Origin: Hymenobacter algoricola | Lineage (GTDB): Bacteria > Bacteroidota > Bacteroidia > Cytophagales > Hymenobacteraceae | Direction: 5' to 3' | Assembly (NCBI RefSeq): GCF_039539525.1 | Contig: NZ_BAABDH010000036.1 | Location: forward strand, 1 to 64,000 | Length of the DNA stretch: 64,000 bases | Shown here: in pieces, positions 27,190 to 36,060 of the stretch | How positions within the stretch are numbered: the stretch's first letter is position 1 | How the letters are laid out: the number at the start of each line of letters is the position of its first letter | Position numbers and translations under genes: made by a program | Notes under the pieces: generated by a model | What the model was told of the DNA's origin: nothing | Database searches by the model: none | What the model saw: the letters and a program-made list of their open reading frames with translations, nothing else

Positions 27190-28365
27190 CTACACCAGCA
27201 GATGGGGCACAAACTCCGACAGGTTGGTGATAAAGCCGGCGTCGCGGCGGAAGCTCAGGGCGCAGGCCTCACCAGCCCAGAATACGCCGGCCTGGTAGCG
27301 CCGTCCCTGCTGGTCGGTGGGCAGCTCGGCCCAGGCCTGGTACAGCTGGGGCTGCCCGGCAAACTCGCCGGCCATGGTGGTGCCGGCCTGGCCACCCGGG
27401 CGCAGCTCCGTCACGTTCTGTCCCTCGCGGCCCAGCACCGGCTTGCTCACCTGGTGGCCGCGCAGGGGCTGCAGGGCCGCTTCCAGCAGCAGCGGATGCT
27501 GCGGAAAGGCCTGCCACAGCCACGCCAGAATGCTTTTGCTCTGGAACAGCAGGACGTAGGCCGGGTTGGCAATGATGACGTCGCGGCGGAGCAGCAGCTC
27601 GGTCAGGTCGTGGGTGAGCTCGGGCTCTTCCGCGGCCAGAATTTCCCAGGGCACCAGCTTAAACAGAAAGCCGAAGCGCTGCCACTGCTCTGGCCCGGTC
27701 TGGGCCCACACGCCCTGGTCGGTGCCCTGGGTCACTACCTGCATGGCGTCAACCGGACTGACGTGCACGCTGGCAAAGCCTGCGGCCCGCGCCGCTTCGG
27801 CCATGATGGCGCAGTTGGCTTCGTCCTCGCCGCTGCCGGGCAGGTGCACCAGCAGCAGGCTGGGGTCGAGGTCGGGGTTGCGGGTGCGCCACTCGCCGAG
27901 CTGGCTCTGCAGGCCCTCAAACAGCCCGTTGGCCTGGCGCTCCTCCTCGGTATAGCCCGCCGCCACCAGGCTGGCCCACTGTACCACGGCCGTTTCGGGG
28001 AGGCTAGTGGCGGTGTCGGCATTGAATTCCAGCAGCTTGATGCCGTCGGCGGTGGCGGCCAGGTCGAAGCGGCCGTAGAGGTGCCAGTGCCGGTCATCGT
28101 TCCAGGAATGGCGCACGGCCGCCCACAGGCCGGTCGGGATGGCCAGCAGCTGCAGCAGCTCGTCGGGAATGGGGTCGGGAATGGACTCGACCAGCAGCTG
28201 GTAGAGCGTGTCGGCGGCCTGGAGCAGGGCTTCGGCCTCCGCCGCCGGCAGGGCCACGGCCTCGGGGGCCAGGTAAGCGGCGCAGGCCTCTTCCACGGCC
28301 CAGTTCCAGCCCAGCTGGCGAATAGCGGGCGTCACGTCGCCGGACAGGGGAAGCAAACGAATCAT
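27190..28365 (-). CDS. glutathionylspermidine synthase-like ATP-grasp protein
   Basis: A 391-residue protein starting MIRLLPLSGDV; 16 more codons upstream are open but overlap the previous gene. It matches the glutathionylspermidine synthase preATP-grasp family: WHLYGRFDLAATADGIKLLE and EFNADTATSLPE near the nucleotide-binding region, PWEILAAEEPELTHDLTELL, and VLGREGQNVTE late in the protein. Such YgiC/YjfC-like enzymes lack the amidase half and are thought to ligate a peptide or amine. The true substrate is unknown. The gene lies just after a UPF0323-like lipoprotein gene, overlapping the region of its stop. Confidence 0.82.
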   Translation of the reverse strand: MIRLLPLSGDVTPAIRQLGWNWAVEEACAAYLAPEAVALPAAEAEALLQAADTLYQLLVESIPDPIPDELLQLLAIPTGLWAAVRHSWNDDRHWHLYGRFDLAATADGIKLLEFNADTATSLPETAVVQWASLVAAGYTEEERQANGLFEGLQSQLGEWRTRNPDLDPSLLLVHLPGSGEDEANCAIMAEAARAAGFASVHVSPVDAMQVVTQGTDQGVWAQTGPEQWQRFGFLFKLVPWEILAAEEPELTHDLTELLLRRDVIIANPAYVLLFQSKSILAWLWQAFPQHPLLLEAALQPLRGHQVSKPVLGREGQNVTELRPGGQAGTTMAGEFAGQPQLYQAWAELPTDQQGRRYQAGVFWAGEACALSFRRDAGFITNLSEFVPHLLV

Positions 28366-28402
28366 CGGGAAGGGAAAGGATGGGAAAACGCCGCGGGAAA
28401 CC

Positions 28403-29071
28403 TTAGCCGCCAAAGCCGCCGCTGCGGCCGCCGAAGCCGCTGCTGCGACCCGACGGGGCCGCGCTGCGGTAGGTGCCGCCGTAGGCGCTGCGCGAGAAGG
28501 AAGGACTTTCCTGGATGCCCGCCGACCGGGAGCTGCGGCTGCCCGAGAAGCCGCGGCCGTAGAAGCCGCGCCCCTGCTGCTCCCGCTCCCGGCTGATGTT
28601 CTGGCGCCAGCCCTGGTTGCGCTGCATCAGCCCGGAGTTGGCATAGGCGCCGGGGTTAGGCGTCAGAAACCGGCCCGCCATGTAGCCGATGCCGCTCCAC
28701 ATCAGGATGTCCATCATGCCGGTGCCGGCCACCCGGTTTTCGGGTACCTGACGGCTGTAGTCCTGCATCTGCTTCTGCAGCGCCTGGCCCTGCAGCGTGT
28801 CGGTTTTGCCGTCGAAGTGGTGCAGAATGGCCGCCACCTCTTCCTTGCCGGCCGGGCGCTCCGCTGTCACTTTCCACTGGCCGGGCTTCACTTCGGTCAT
28901 CTCCGTGATAACGCCCTCGCTGTAGGTGTCGCCGCCCCAGTCGTCGGTGACGGTTTCCTCGGCGGTGCGGTTGTCGGACGAGCAGGCGGGCAGTCCGGCC
29001 AGGCTGGCGGCCGCCGTGACCAGCAGCAGGTTGCGCCGCCAGTCGCCGAGCCGGTAGAATGATTTATTCAT
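28403..29071 (-). CDS. UPF0323-like lipoprotein
   Basis: A 222-residue exported lipoprotein with lipobox LPAC near residue 29. A compact domain (about 45-105) has SEGVITEMTEVKPGQWKVTA and EEVAAILHHFDG. A hydrophobic glycine patch (GMMDILMWSGIGYMAGRFL) follows, then an Arg/Ser/Gly-rich tail ending SSGFGGRSGGFGG. The layout resembles UPF0323 lipoproteins of Helicobacter from recall. It is upstream of the ATP-grasp ligase by 37 bases on the same strand. This parallels the lipoprotein plus ATP-grasp pairs ygiB-ygiC and yjfM-yjfC of enterics. Function is unknown. Confidence 0.72.
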   Translation of the reverse strand: MNKSFYRLGDWRRNLLLVTAAASLAGLPACSSDNRTAEETVTDDWGGDTYSEGVITEMTEVKPGQWKVTAERPAGKEEVAAILHHFDGKTDTLQGQALQKQMQDYSRQVPENRVAGTGMMDILMWSGIGYMAGRFLTPNPGAYANSGLMQRNQGWRQNISREREQQGRGFYGRGFSGSRSSRSAGIQESPSFSRSAYGGTYRSAAPSGRSSGFGGRSGGFGG

Positions 29072-29129
29072 GACAGAGTAGGAGGGGAAGAAAGAGGGTG
29101 CAGCCCGGCCGGCCGGGAGCCGGGGCAGG

Positions 29130-29153
29130 GAAAGATAGAACCTTTTAGCACAA
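29130..29153 (-). promoter_or_regulatory. promoter candidate for the UPF0323/ATP-grasp pair
   Basis: On the minus strand TTG (29153-29151) and TATCTTTC (29137-29130, 7 of 8 to TAnnTTTG) are suitably spaced, about 60 bases upstream of the lipoprotein start. Confidence 0.3.
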
Positions 29154-29188
29154 CCAGAAGCCGGCCGAAACCGTGCCGGCGGGCCCGG

Positions 29189-29671
29189 CTAAAACCAGCG
29201 GCTCATCAGCGGGGCCAGCTGCTCCAGCGCCAGCTGGTCGTCGTGGTCGAAGTCGTTGAGCTGGTCGCTGTCCACGTCCAGCACGGCGACTACTTGGCCG
29301 TCGCGGATGATGGGTACCACGATTTCGGATTTCGACTCGGAGCTGCAGGCAATGTGGCCGGGAAACGCTTCCACGTCGGGCACGAGCAGGGTTTGGGCCC
29401 GGGCCCAGCTGGCGCCGCACACGCCTTTGCCGTGCCGGATGCGGGTGCAGGCTATCGGCCCCTGAAACGGGCCCAGCACCAGCTCGTCGCCTTTCACCAG
29501 GTAAAAGCCCACCCAGAAAAAGCCGAACGCCTGCCGCAGGGCCGCGGCGGTATTGGCCAGGTTGGCCGTCTGGTCCGGCTCGCCGGCCGTCAGGGCTTCG
29601 ATCTGGGGCAGCAGCTGCCGGTATTTTTCGGCTTTGGTAAGCGTGGTATCGAGAATGAGTTCTTCGGCCAT
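29189..29671 (-). CDS. msrC: free methionine-(R)-sulfoxide reductase (GAF domain)
   Basis: A 160-residue single GAF-domain enzyme that reduces free methionine-R-sulfoxide in the cytoplasm. The three redox cysteines are present as C75, C85 and C109, with exactly the spacing of the Escherichia coli enzyme (84, 94, 118). Other signatures are FGFFWVGFYLV, LGPFQGPIACTRIRHGKGVC and SSESKSEIVVPI, with VLDVDSD near the end. The chosen start is MAEELILDTT; upstream in-frame codons lack conservation. It lies between ribD and the UPF0323-like gene on the same strand. Confidence 0.92.
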   Translation of the reverse strand: MAEELILDTTLTKAEKYRQLLPQIEALTAGEPDQTANLANTAAALRQAFGFFWVGFYLVKGDELVLGPFQGPIACTRIRHGKGVCGASWARAQTLLVPDVEAFPGHIACSSESKSEIVVPIIRDGQVVAVLDVDSDQLNDFDHDDQLALEQLAPLMSRWF

Positions 29672-29782
29672 AGGAACAAAAGGAAAGTCAGGAGAATGAG
29701 ACGGGTGCCTTCCCGGGAGCAAGACAAAAGTACGGGACCCGAAGTTGCGACTTCCGCCCCCCGCCGGCACCCGGGTTTTGCC

Positions 29783-30817
29783 TTAGGGCTTCAGGTACAC
29801 GAATACGTGGTCTTCGCCGAGGGAAAACTGCTCGTGCAGACCCGACAGGCCGTGCTTGGGCGCCAGGATGCCGCCGCCCAGCGTGCGGGGGCTGCGGATG
29901 ATACGCAGCTCGTCCCAGAGGCCGTCGCGCAGCAGGGAGCTGAGCACCGTGGGTCCGCCTTCCACCAGCACCGACTGCACATTGCGCTGGTGCAGGTTGC
30001 TGAACAGCTGCGGAAACAGGTCGTCGGCTTCCGACAGGGTGATGTAGCCCAGGTTGCCCTGGGTAGGACGGCTGCGGTAGGTATACACCAGCGTCGGCTG
30101 CTTGCCGTCGAACAGGTGGTGGGTGGGCGGCAGGCTCAGGTTTTTGTCGATGACGATGCGGATGGGGTCCGGGCCGGGCCAGTCGCGGGCGCTGAGGCGG
30201 GGGTTGTCGTGCAGGGCCGTGCGGGTGCCCACCAGGATGGCCTGCTCCTCGGTGCGCCACTGGTGGGTGGCCAGGTGGGCCAGCGGGCCGCTGATCTGGA
30301 CCGGCTGAAAGTAGGGGCCGGCCAGGTAGCCGTCGGCCGTTTCAGCCCATTTCAGCACGATGTAAGGCCGCAGCTTCTCCTGGCAGGTGAAAAAGCGCCG
30401 GTTCAGCCAGCGCCCTTCGGCTTCGAGCAGCCCCGTTTCCACCCGGATGCCCGCCTCGCGCATCTTTTCAATGCCGCGGCCGGCCACCAGCGGGTTGGGG
30501 TCCAGGTTGCACACCACCACCTCGGGCACTGCTTTGGCAATGAGCAGCTCGGCGCAGGGCGGCGTTTTGCCGAAGTGGGCGCAGGGCTCCAGCGTCACGT
30601 ACACCCGGCTGGCGGCTAGCAGGCGCGGGTCGGCCACGGCGGCCAGCGCGTTGACCTCGGCGTGGGGGCCGCCGTGCTGCCGGTGCCAGCCTTCGCCAAT
30701 GATGCGGCCCTCGTGCGTTACCACGCACCCGACCAGTGGGTTGGGGCGGGCGTGGCCGGTGCCGAGGCGGGCCAGGTCCAGCGCGCGGCGCATCATCAGC
30801 GTGTCGAAATCAGTCAT
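29783..30817 (-). CDS. ribD: riboflavin biosynthesis protein RibD (deaminase/reductase)
   Basis: A 344-residue bifunctional enzyme of riboflavin synthesis: it deaminates the pyrimidine and reduces the ribosyl side chain. The N-terminal deaminase domain has the zinc ligands HAE in HGGPHAEVNAL and PCAHFGKTPPC in the following stretch, with GHARPNPLVGCVV at the start. The C-terminal RibD_C reductase half contains VLKWAETADGYLAG and VLVEGGPTVLSSLL. The start MTDFDTLMMRRALDLA is the usual one. It is divergent from prmC. No FMN-riboswitch-like region is recognised in the leader. Confidence 0.94.
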   Translation of the reverse strand: MTDFDTLMMRRALDLARLGTGHARPNPLVGCVVTHEGRIIGEGWHRQHGGPHAEVNALAAVADPRLLAASRVYVTLEPCAHFGKTPPCAELLIAKAVPEVVVCNLDPNPLVAGRGIEKMREAGIRVETGLLEAEGRWLNRRFFTCQEKLRPYIVLKWAETADGYLAGPYFQPVQISGPLAHLATHQWRTEEQAILVGTRTALHDNPRLSARDWPGPDPIRIVIDKNLSLPPTHHLFDGKQPTLVYTYRSRPTQGNLGYITLSEADDLFPQLFSNLHQRNVQSVLVEGGPTVLSSLLRDGLWDELRIIRSPRTLGGGILAPKHGLSGLHEQFSLGEDHVFVYLKP

Positions 30818-30910
30818 ACCGGGTGGGAGTGTAGCTTTGCAAGGCCGAAGGTAGTTTGTCTGCGCGACAGATAAGCGCGGCTTTCCGCCCGATACTTTTC
30901 CGCTTTTTCC

Positions 30911-31771
30911 ATGACCGTCCGGCAACTCACCACCGACCTTTCCCGCGCGCTGCAGGCCCTTTACCCGGAAGCGGAGGCGGCGGCCATTGCCGGCATCGTG
31001 ACGGAGCACCTGCTGGGCTGCTCGCCGCTGCAGCGCCGCATGCAGGCTGCCGAGCCGGTGCCCGCGGCCGTGCAAGCGCAGCTGCCCGGGCTGCAGCAGC
31101 GCCTGCTGCGCCACGAGCCGGTGCAGTACGTGCTGGGCGTGGCCCACTTCGCCGGCCTGGAGCTGGAAGTGACGCCCGCCACGCTCATCCCGCGGCCCGA
31201 AACCGAGGAGCTGGTGCAGCTGATTATCCACGAGAACCAGGGCCGGGCCGGCCTCACCCTGCTCGACGTGGGCACCGGCAGCGGCTGCATTCCCGTGGCG
31301 CTGAGTGTAGCCCTGCGGCCGACAACAGCCTGGGGCGTCGACATTTCGGCGGAAGCGCTGGCCGTGGCCCGGCGCAACGCGGCCCGGTACGGGTGCGCCA
31401 TCGGGTTTGAGCAGGTGGATATTCTGACCCGGGAGCCCCCGGCGGTGGGGCCGGCGTCGCTGAGCATTCTGGTCAGCAACCCACCCTACGTGCTGGAAAA
31501 GGAGCGGCCCCAGATGCGGGCCAACGTGCTGGACTACGAGCCCGGCCCCGCCCTGTTTGTGCCCGACCACGACCCGCTGCGGTTTTACCGCCGCATTGCC
31601 GAGCTGGGCTGCCGTTACCTGCGCCCCGGCGGCGGACTGTACTTCGAAATAAACGAGCAGTACGCCGCCGCAACCGGAGCGCTGCTGCAGGCCCTGGGGT
31701 ATCAGCAGGTGGCGCCGCGGGTCGATATTTTTGGCAAAGACCGGCTGGTGCGCGCCACCTGGCCGGGCTAA
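30911..31771 (+). CDS. prmC: peptide chain release factor N5-glutamine methyltransferase PrmC
   Basis: A 286-residue SAM-dependent enzyme that methylates the GGQ glutamine of release factors. The N-terminal helical domain (1-85) includes RRLLRHEPVQYVLG-like residues (QRLLRHEPVQYVLGVAHFAG). The Rossmann domain has LIPRPETEELV, LLDVGTGSGCIPVALS for SAM, and the substrate motif NPPY in VSNPPYVLEKERPQM near 190. Length is standard. A TACTTTTC box at 30891 (7 of 8) precedes it. Confidence 0.94.
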   Translation: MTVRQLTTDLSRALQALYPEAEAAAIAGIVTEHLLGCSPLQRRMQAAEPVPAAVQAQLPGLQQRLLRHEPVQYVLGVAHFAGLELEVTPATLIPRPETEELVQLIIHENQGRAGLTLLDVGTGSGCIPVALSVALRPTTAWGVDISAEALAVARRNAARYGCAIGFEQVDILTREPPAVGPASLSILVSNPPYVLEKERPQMRANVLDYEPGPALFVPDHDPLRFYRRIAELGCRYLRPGGGLYFEINEQYAAATGALLQALGYQQVAPRVDIFGKDRLVRATWPG

Positions 31772-31851
31772 GCCGCTCAACTTCACAGCCCCGGGATTTG
31801 GCGGCCGGCTAAACTTCTGGGGAGCGGCGCGCATAAACTTTTGAAAAGCCC

Positions 31852-31859
31852 TACCTTTG
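31852..31859 (+). promoter_or_regulatory. -7 box candidate upstream of the nucleotide-sugar cluster
   Basis: TACCTTTG matches TAnnTTTG exactly, 45 bases before the GTG start of the acetyltransferase. It is the best promoter candidate for the polysaccharide cluster. Confidence 0.4.
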
Positions 31860-31903
31860 CCGGCTGAAAAACTGCCCGCGCCCCCGCGGCTTACGAAGCC
31901 CCA

Positions 31904-32494
31904 GTGACCGAAACCCCCGCCTACTTTGCGCATCCCACGGCCGTCCTCGACGAGGGCTGCCGCATTGGCCCCGGGAGCCGCATCTGGCACTTTTCGCACC
32001 TGATGCCGGGCTGCGAGCTGGGCGCAGGGTGCACCATCGGTCAGAACGTGATGGTGGCCGACGGCGTGCGGCTGGGCCGCAACGTGAAAGTGCAGAACAA
32101 CGTGAGCCTGTACACCGGCGTAGAGTGCGCCGATGACGTCTTTATCGGTCCTTCGGTGGTGTTTACCAACGTGCGCAACCCCCGCAGCGCCGTGCCCCGC
32201 CGCGAGCAGTACCAGCTCACCCGGCTGGCCCGGGGCGTGAGCATCGGGGCCAACAGCACCATTGTGTGCGGGGTAAGCCTGGGCGAGTATGCCTTCGTGG
32301 GGGCCGGCTCGGTGGTCACGAAGGATGTGCCGGCCTACGCGCTGGTGTACGGCAACCCGGCCCGGCAGCACGGCTGGATGAGCGCCTACGGCCACCGCCT
32401 GGCCTTCGACGCCGCCGGCCGGGCCCGGTGTCCCGAAAGCCACGAACATTATTTACTGACTAATCATCAGGTTTCCCGTATCAGCACTCATTAA
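31904..32494 (+). CDS. WbpD/WlbB-like sugar N-acetyltransferase (left-handed beta-helix)
   Basis: A 196-residue hexapeptide-repeat acyltransferase starting at GTG (MTETPAYFAHPTAVLDEG). The repeats run from residue 10 to about 150: IGPGSRIWHFSHL, CTIGQNVMVADGV, NVKVQNNVSLYTGVE, VSIGANSTIVCGVSLG, AFVGAGSVVTKDVPAYALV and GNPARQHGW. This arrangement is the one seen in UDP-2-acetamido-3-amino-uronate N-acetyltransferases. It acetylates the 3-amino group of a UDP-sugar in O-antigen or capsule synthesis. The dehydrogenase that follows could supply the uronate, but the aminotransferase (WbpE type) is not in the window, so the exact sugar is open. Confidence 0.85.
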   Translation: MTETPAYFAHPTAVLDEGCRIGPGSRIWHFSHLMPGCELGAGCTIGQNVMVADGVRLGRNVKVQNNVSLYTGVECADDVFIGPSVVFTNVRNPRSAVPRREQYQLTRLARGVSIGANSTIVCGVSLGEYAFVGAGSVVTKDVPAYALVYGNPARQHGWMSAYGHRLAFDAAGRARCPESHEHYLLTNHQVSRISTH

Positions 32495-32496
32495 AA

Positions 32497-32550
32497 GCTG
32501 TCAGCCGCTAGCTGTTAGCTCATAGCTTTTTTTCAAGACCCTAAGTCCCT
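32497..32550. repeat. compound short repeat before the UDP-sugar dehydrogenase
   Basis: AGCTGTCAGCCGCTAGCTGT with TAGCTCATAGCT (32497-32528) is a run of AGCT-type units; CAAGACCCTAAGTCCC (32534-32549) follows at once and ends 5 bases before the GTG. The second part is the same motif as at 22612 and 37287. Confidence 0.55.
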
Positions 32551-32554
32551 CATC

Positions 32555-33853
32555 GTGTACGAGCAACTCCTCCAGAAAAAGACCAAGCTTGCCGTTATCG
32601 GCCTCGGCTACGTTGGCTTGCCTATTGCCCTCGAATTTGCCCGCCAGATCAGCGTTATCGGCTTCGATATCAACGCGGCCCGCGTGGAGCTGATGCGCAA
32701 TAACGTTGACCCCAGCGGCGAACTGGAAGCCAAGGACTTCGAGGGCTGCGACATCGAGTTTACCGACTCGCTGGACGTGCTGCGCGAGGCCACCTTCTTT
32801 ATTGTGGCCGTGCCCACGCCCATCGATGAGCACGCCCAGCCCGACCTGCGGCCCCTGCTCGGCGCCTCCACCACCATGGGCAAGGTGCTCAAGAAAGGCG
32901 ACTACGTGGTGTTCGAAAGCACCGTGTACCCCGGCTGCACCGAGGAAGACTGCATTCCGGTGATGGAAAAGCACTCGGGGCTGAGCTTCGCCAACGGCGA
33001 CTTCAAGGTGGGCTACTCGCCCGAGCGCATCAACCCCGGCGACAAGGAGCACACCCTGGCCCGCATCGTGAAGGTGGTGAGCGGCTGCGACGCCGAGTCG
33101 CTGGATCTGGTGGCCAAGGTGTACGAGCTGGTCATCACGGCCGGCGTGCACCGGGCCAGCAGCATCAAGGTGGCCGAGGCCGCCAAGATCATCGAAAACA
33201 CCCAGCGCGACGTCAACATTGCCCTGATGAACGAGCTGTCGATGATTTTTGACCGCATGAACATCAACACCTACGAGGTGCTGGAAGCCGCCGGCACCAA
33301 GTGGAACTTCCTGAAGTTCTCCCCCGGCCTCGTCGGTGGCCACTGCATCGGCGTCGACCCGTACTACCTGACCTACAAGGCCAAGGAACTGGGCTACGAC
33401 GCCAAAGTGATTCTGAGCGGGCGCACCACCAACGACAACATGGGCGCCTACATTGCCCGCAAGACGGTGCAGATGATGATCAAGCAGGGCAAGGACGTGG
33501 CCAAGAGCAAGGTGCTGGTGATGGGCGCCACTTTCAAGGAAAACGTGGAGGACATCCGCAACTCCAAGGTGGCCGACGTGATTCAGGAGCTGAAAAACTT
33601 CTCCGTCAACGTCGACATCATCGACCCTCACGCCAGCTCCGACGAGCTCCACCACGAGTACGGCTTCCGCCTTACGCCCTTCGAGGAAATCGGGAAAGAC
33701 TACGACGCGGTGCTGGTGGCGGTAAGCCATTTGCCCTACGCCCAGCTCGACGAGGCCTACTTCCAGTCCATCACCTCCGAAAACCCCGTGCTGGTCGACA
33801 TCAAGGGCCTGTTCCGCGGTAAGATTCAGGACATGCACTACTGGAGCCTGTAA
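32555..33853 (+). CDS. UDP-sugar 6-dehydrogenase (WbpO/TviB-like)
   Basis: A 432-residue NAD-dependent enzyme that oxidises the C6 hydroxyl of a UDP-hexosamine to the uronate. The N-terminal Rossmann motif is VIGLGYVGLPIALEFA; other marks are VAVPTPIDEHAQPDL, GYSPERINPGDKEHT, and the catalytic region FSPGLVGGHCIGVDPYYLT with the active Cys. The C-terminal domain has VMGATFKENVEDIRNSK. This branch (TviB, WbpO) typically acts on UDP-GlcNAc/GalNAc rather than UDP-glucose, which fits the WbpP-like epimerase downstream. The GTG start gives MYEQLLQKKTKLAVIG. Confidence 0.9.
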   Translation: MYEQLLQKKTKLAVIGLGYVGLPIALEFARQISVIGFDINAARVELMRNNVDPSGELEAKDFEGCDIEFTDSLDVLREATFFIVAVPTPIDEHAQPDLRPLLGASTTMGKVLKKGDYVVFESTVYPGCTEEDCIPVMEKHSGLSFANGDFKVGYSPERINPGDKEHTLARIVKVVSGCDAESLDLVAKVYELVITAGVHRASSIKVAEAAKIIENTQRDVNIALMNELSMIFDRMNINTYEVLEAAGTKWNFLKFSPGLVGGHCIGVDPYYLTYKAKELGYDAKVILSGRTTNDNMGAYIARKTVQMMIKQGKDVAKSKVLVMGATFKENVEDIRNSKVADVIQELKNFSVNVDIIDPHASSDELHHEYGFRLTPFEEIGKDYDAVLVAVSHLPYAQLDEAYFQSITSENPVLVDIKGLFRGKIQDMHYWSL

Positions 33854-33857
33854 GCAG

Positions 33858-34892
33858 ATGACGGATCAACGCACAAAAATACTGGTAACGGGCGGGGCCG
33901 GCTACATTGGCTCCCACGCCGTGGTGGAGCTGTATGAGGCCGGCTATCAGCCGGTTATCATCGATAACTTCAGCAACTCCCAGGTCTCGGTGCTGGACGG
34001 CCTGCGCGCTATTCTGGGCGTGGACGTGCCGTGCTACCGCATCGACTGCGCCGACGTGGCCGCCCTGCGCGACGTATTTCAGCGCGAAAGCGACATTCAG
34101 GGGGTGATTCATTTTGCCGCTTCCAAGGCCGTGGGCGAATCGGTGCAGCAGCCGCTGCTCTACTACCGCAACAACGTGGGCTCTTTGCTGGCGCTGCTGA
34201 CGGTGATGGAGGAAGTCGGGGTGAAGAGCGTGGTGTTCTCGTCGTCCTGCACGGTGTATGGCGTGCCCGACAAGCTGCCCGTAACCGAGCAGACCCCCAC
34301 GAAGAAGGCCACCTCGCCCTACGGCAACACTAAGCAGATGTGCGAGGATATTCTCAACGATGTGGCCGCGGCCGCGGGCAGCCCGCTGCGGACCATCCTG
34401 CTCCGCTACTTCAACCCGATTGGGGCGCACGCTTCCGCCCGGATTGGTGAGCTGCCTTTGGGGGTGCCCAACAATCTGGTGCCGTTTATCACCCAGACGG
34501 CGGCCGGTATCCGCGAGAAGCTCACCATCTACGGCGACGTCTACGATACCCCCGACGGCACCAATATCCGCGACTACATCCACGTGGTCGACCTGGCCAA
34601 GGCCCACGTGGTAGCGGTTCGCCGCGTACTGGCAGGCAGCAGCGCGACCGTCGAAACGTTTAACGTGGGAACCGGCCGCGGCAATACCGTACTGGAAGTG
34701 GTACAGGCCTTTGAGCGCGCCACCGGCCAGACGCTCAACTACGTCATTGGCCCGCCCCGGGCCGGCGACGTGCCCGCCATCTACGCCGACGCTACCAAAG
34801 CCGCCAGCGTGCTGGGCTTCCAGACCACCACTTCCCTGGACGACTCCCTGGCCAGCGCCTGGCAGTGGCAACAATCATTGGCGCAGGGGTGA
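33858..34892 (+). CDS. galE: UDP-glucose 4-epimerase GalE
   Basis: A 344-residue SDR enzyme that interconverts UDP-glucose and UDP-galactose. It has LVTGGAGYIGSHAVVEL, IIDNFSNSQVSVLDGL, the catalytic Tyr-Lys pair in SPYGNTKQMCED, LRYFNPIGAHAS and YGDVYDTPDGTNIRDYIHV. All are standard GalE motifs. It starts 4 bases after the dehydrogenase stop, so it is co-transcribed. It provides UDP-galactose for surface polysaccharide. Confidence 0.93.
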   Translation: MTDQRTKILVTGGAGYIGSHAVVELYEAGYQPVIIDNFSNSQVSVLDGLRAILGVDVPCYRIDCADVAALRDVFQRESDIQGVIHFAASKAVGESVQQPLLYYRNNVGSLLALLTVMEEVGVKSVVFSSSCTVYGVPDKLPVTEQTPTKKATSPYGNTKQMCEDILNDVAAAAGSPLRTILLRYFNPIGAHASARIGELPLGVPNNLVPFITQTAAGIREKLTIYGDVYDTPDGTNIRDYIHVVDLAKAHVVAVRRVLAGSSATVETFNVGTGRGNTVLEVVQAFERATGQTLNYVIGPPRAGDVPAIYADATKAASVLGFQTTTSLDDSLASAWQWQQSLAQG

Positions 34893-34995
34893 GCTGAGGA
34901 AATGCTGGGTTAGCGGCCGCCGGTTTCGGGCAAGCCATTACCCCTGATTTTCGCGCTCAGTCTTCACGCCCTCACCTTCTCTCAATTTCACCGAT

Positions 34996-36051
34996 ATGAA
35001 AATCATCATCACCGGCGGGGCCGGCTTCATTGGGTCGCACGTGGTGCGCCTGTTCGTGACCAAGTACCCGGAGCACCAGATTCTGAACCTGGACGCGCTG
35101 ACCTACGCCGGCAACCTGGAAAACCTGCGCGACGTGGAATCGGCGCCCAACTACCGGCTGGTGAAAGGCGACATCACCGACCAGGCTTTCGTCGACCAGC
35201 TCTTCGCCACCGAGGAGCCCGACGCGGTGATTCACCTGGCCGCCGAAAGCCACGTAGACCGCTCCATCACCGACCCGCTGGCCTTCGTGAAAACCAACGT
35301 GCTGGGTACGGTGAACCTGCTGCAGGCCGCCAAAAACCTGTGGAAGCCGCTGGGCTTCGAGGGCAAAACCTTCTACCACGTGAGCACCGACGAGGTGTAC
35401 GGCTCCCTGGACTTCGGCCCCGACATGTTCACCGAGGAAACCAGCTACGACCCCCGCTCCCCGTACTCGGCCTCCAAAGCCGCGTCCGACCACTTCGTGC
35501 GGGCCTGGCACCACACCTACGGGCTGCCCATCAAGCTCTCGAACTGCTCGAACAACTACGGCCCGAACCACTTCCCCGAGAAGCTCATTCCGCTGGCCAT
35601 TCACCGCATTCAGCACGGACAGCCCGTGCCGGTGTATGGCAAGGGTGAAAACGTGCGCGACTGGCTGTTCGTGAAAGACCACGCCACCGCCATCGACGCC
35701 GTGTTCCATAAGGGTACCGTAGGCGAAACCTACAACATCGGCGGCGTGAACGAGTGGGCCAACCTGGCGCTGATTCACCTGCTCTGCGACACGCTGGACG
35801 AGAAAACCGGCAAGGAGCAAGGCACGTCCCGCAAGCTCATCACCTTCGTGAAGGACCGCGCCGGCCACGACCTGCGCTACGCCATCGACTCGAGCAAGAT
35901 CATGAACGAGCTGGGCTGGAAGCCGTCGGTTACCTTCGAGCAGGGCCTGAGCCAGACCGTGGACTGGTACCTGGAAAACGAAGCTTGGCTGAACAACGTA
36001 ACCAGCGGCGCCTACCAGCAATACTACAACCAACAGTACGCTCAGCGCTAG
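34996..36051 (+). CDS. rfbB: dTDP-glucose 4,6-dehydratase RfbB
   Basis: A 351-residue SDR enzyme making dTDP-4-keto-6-deoxyglucose, the precursor of rhamnose and related 6-deoxysugars. Visible: IITGGAGFIGSHVVRLFV, NLDALTYAGNLENL, HLAAESHVDRSI, HVSTDEVYGSL and the catalytic YSASK near 157, with KLSNCSNNYGPNHFPEKLIP. The partner RfbA is downstream at 37315. RfbC and RfbD are not in the window. Confidence 0.94.
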   Translation: MKIIITGGAGFIGSHVVRLFVTKYPEHQILNLDALTYAGNLENLRDVESAPNYRLVKGDITDQAFVDQLFATEEPDAVIHLAAESHVDRSITDPLAFVKTNVLGTVNLLQAAKNLWKPLGFEGKTFYHVSTDEVYGSLDFGPDMFTEETSYDPRSPYSASKAASDHFVRAWHHTYGLPIKLSNCSNNYGPNHFPEKLIPLAIHRIQHGQPVPVYGKGENVRDWLFVKDHATAIDAVFHKGTVGETYNIGGVNEWANLALIHLLCDTLDEKTGKEQGTSRKLITFVKDRAGHDLRYAIDSSKIMNELGWKPSVTFEQGLSQTVDWYLENEAWLNNVTSGAYQQYYNQQYAQR

Positions 36052-36060
36052 GGCGCTGAG

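Noticed and set aside
30818..30910. FMN riboswitch upstream of ribD
   Set aside because: The leader is only about 90 bases and shows no recognisable conserved FMN-aptamer segments.
30818..32449. Long minus-strand open frame extending the RibD gene over prmC and the acetyltransferase
   Set aside because: It is antisense to two well-supported genes, and RibD has its normal start MTDFDTLMM at 30817.
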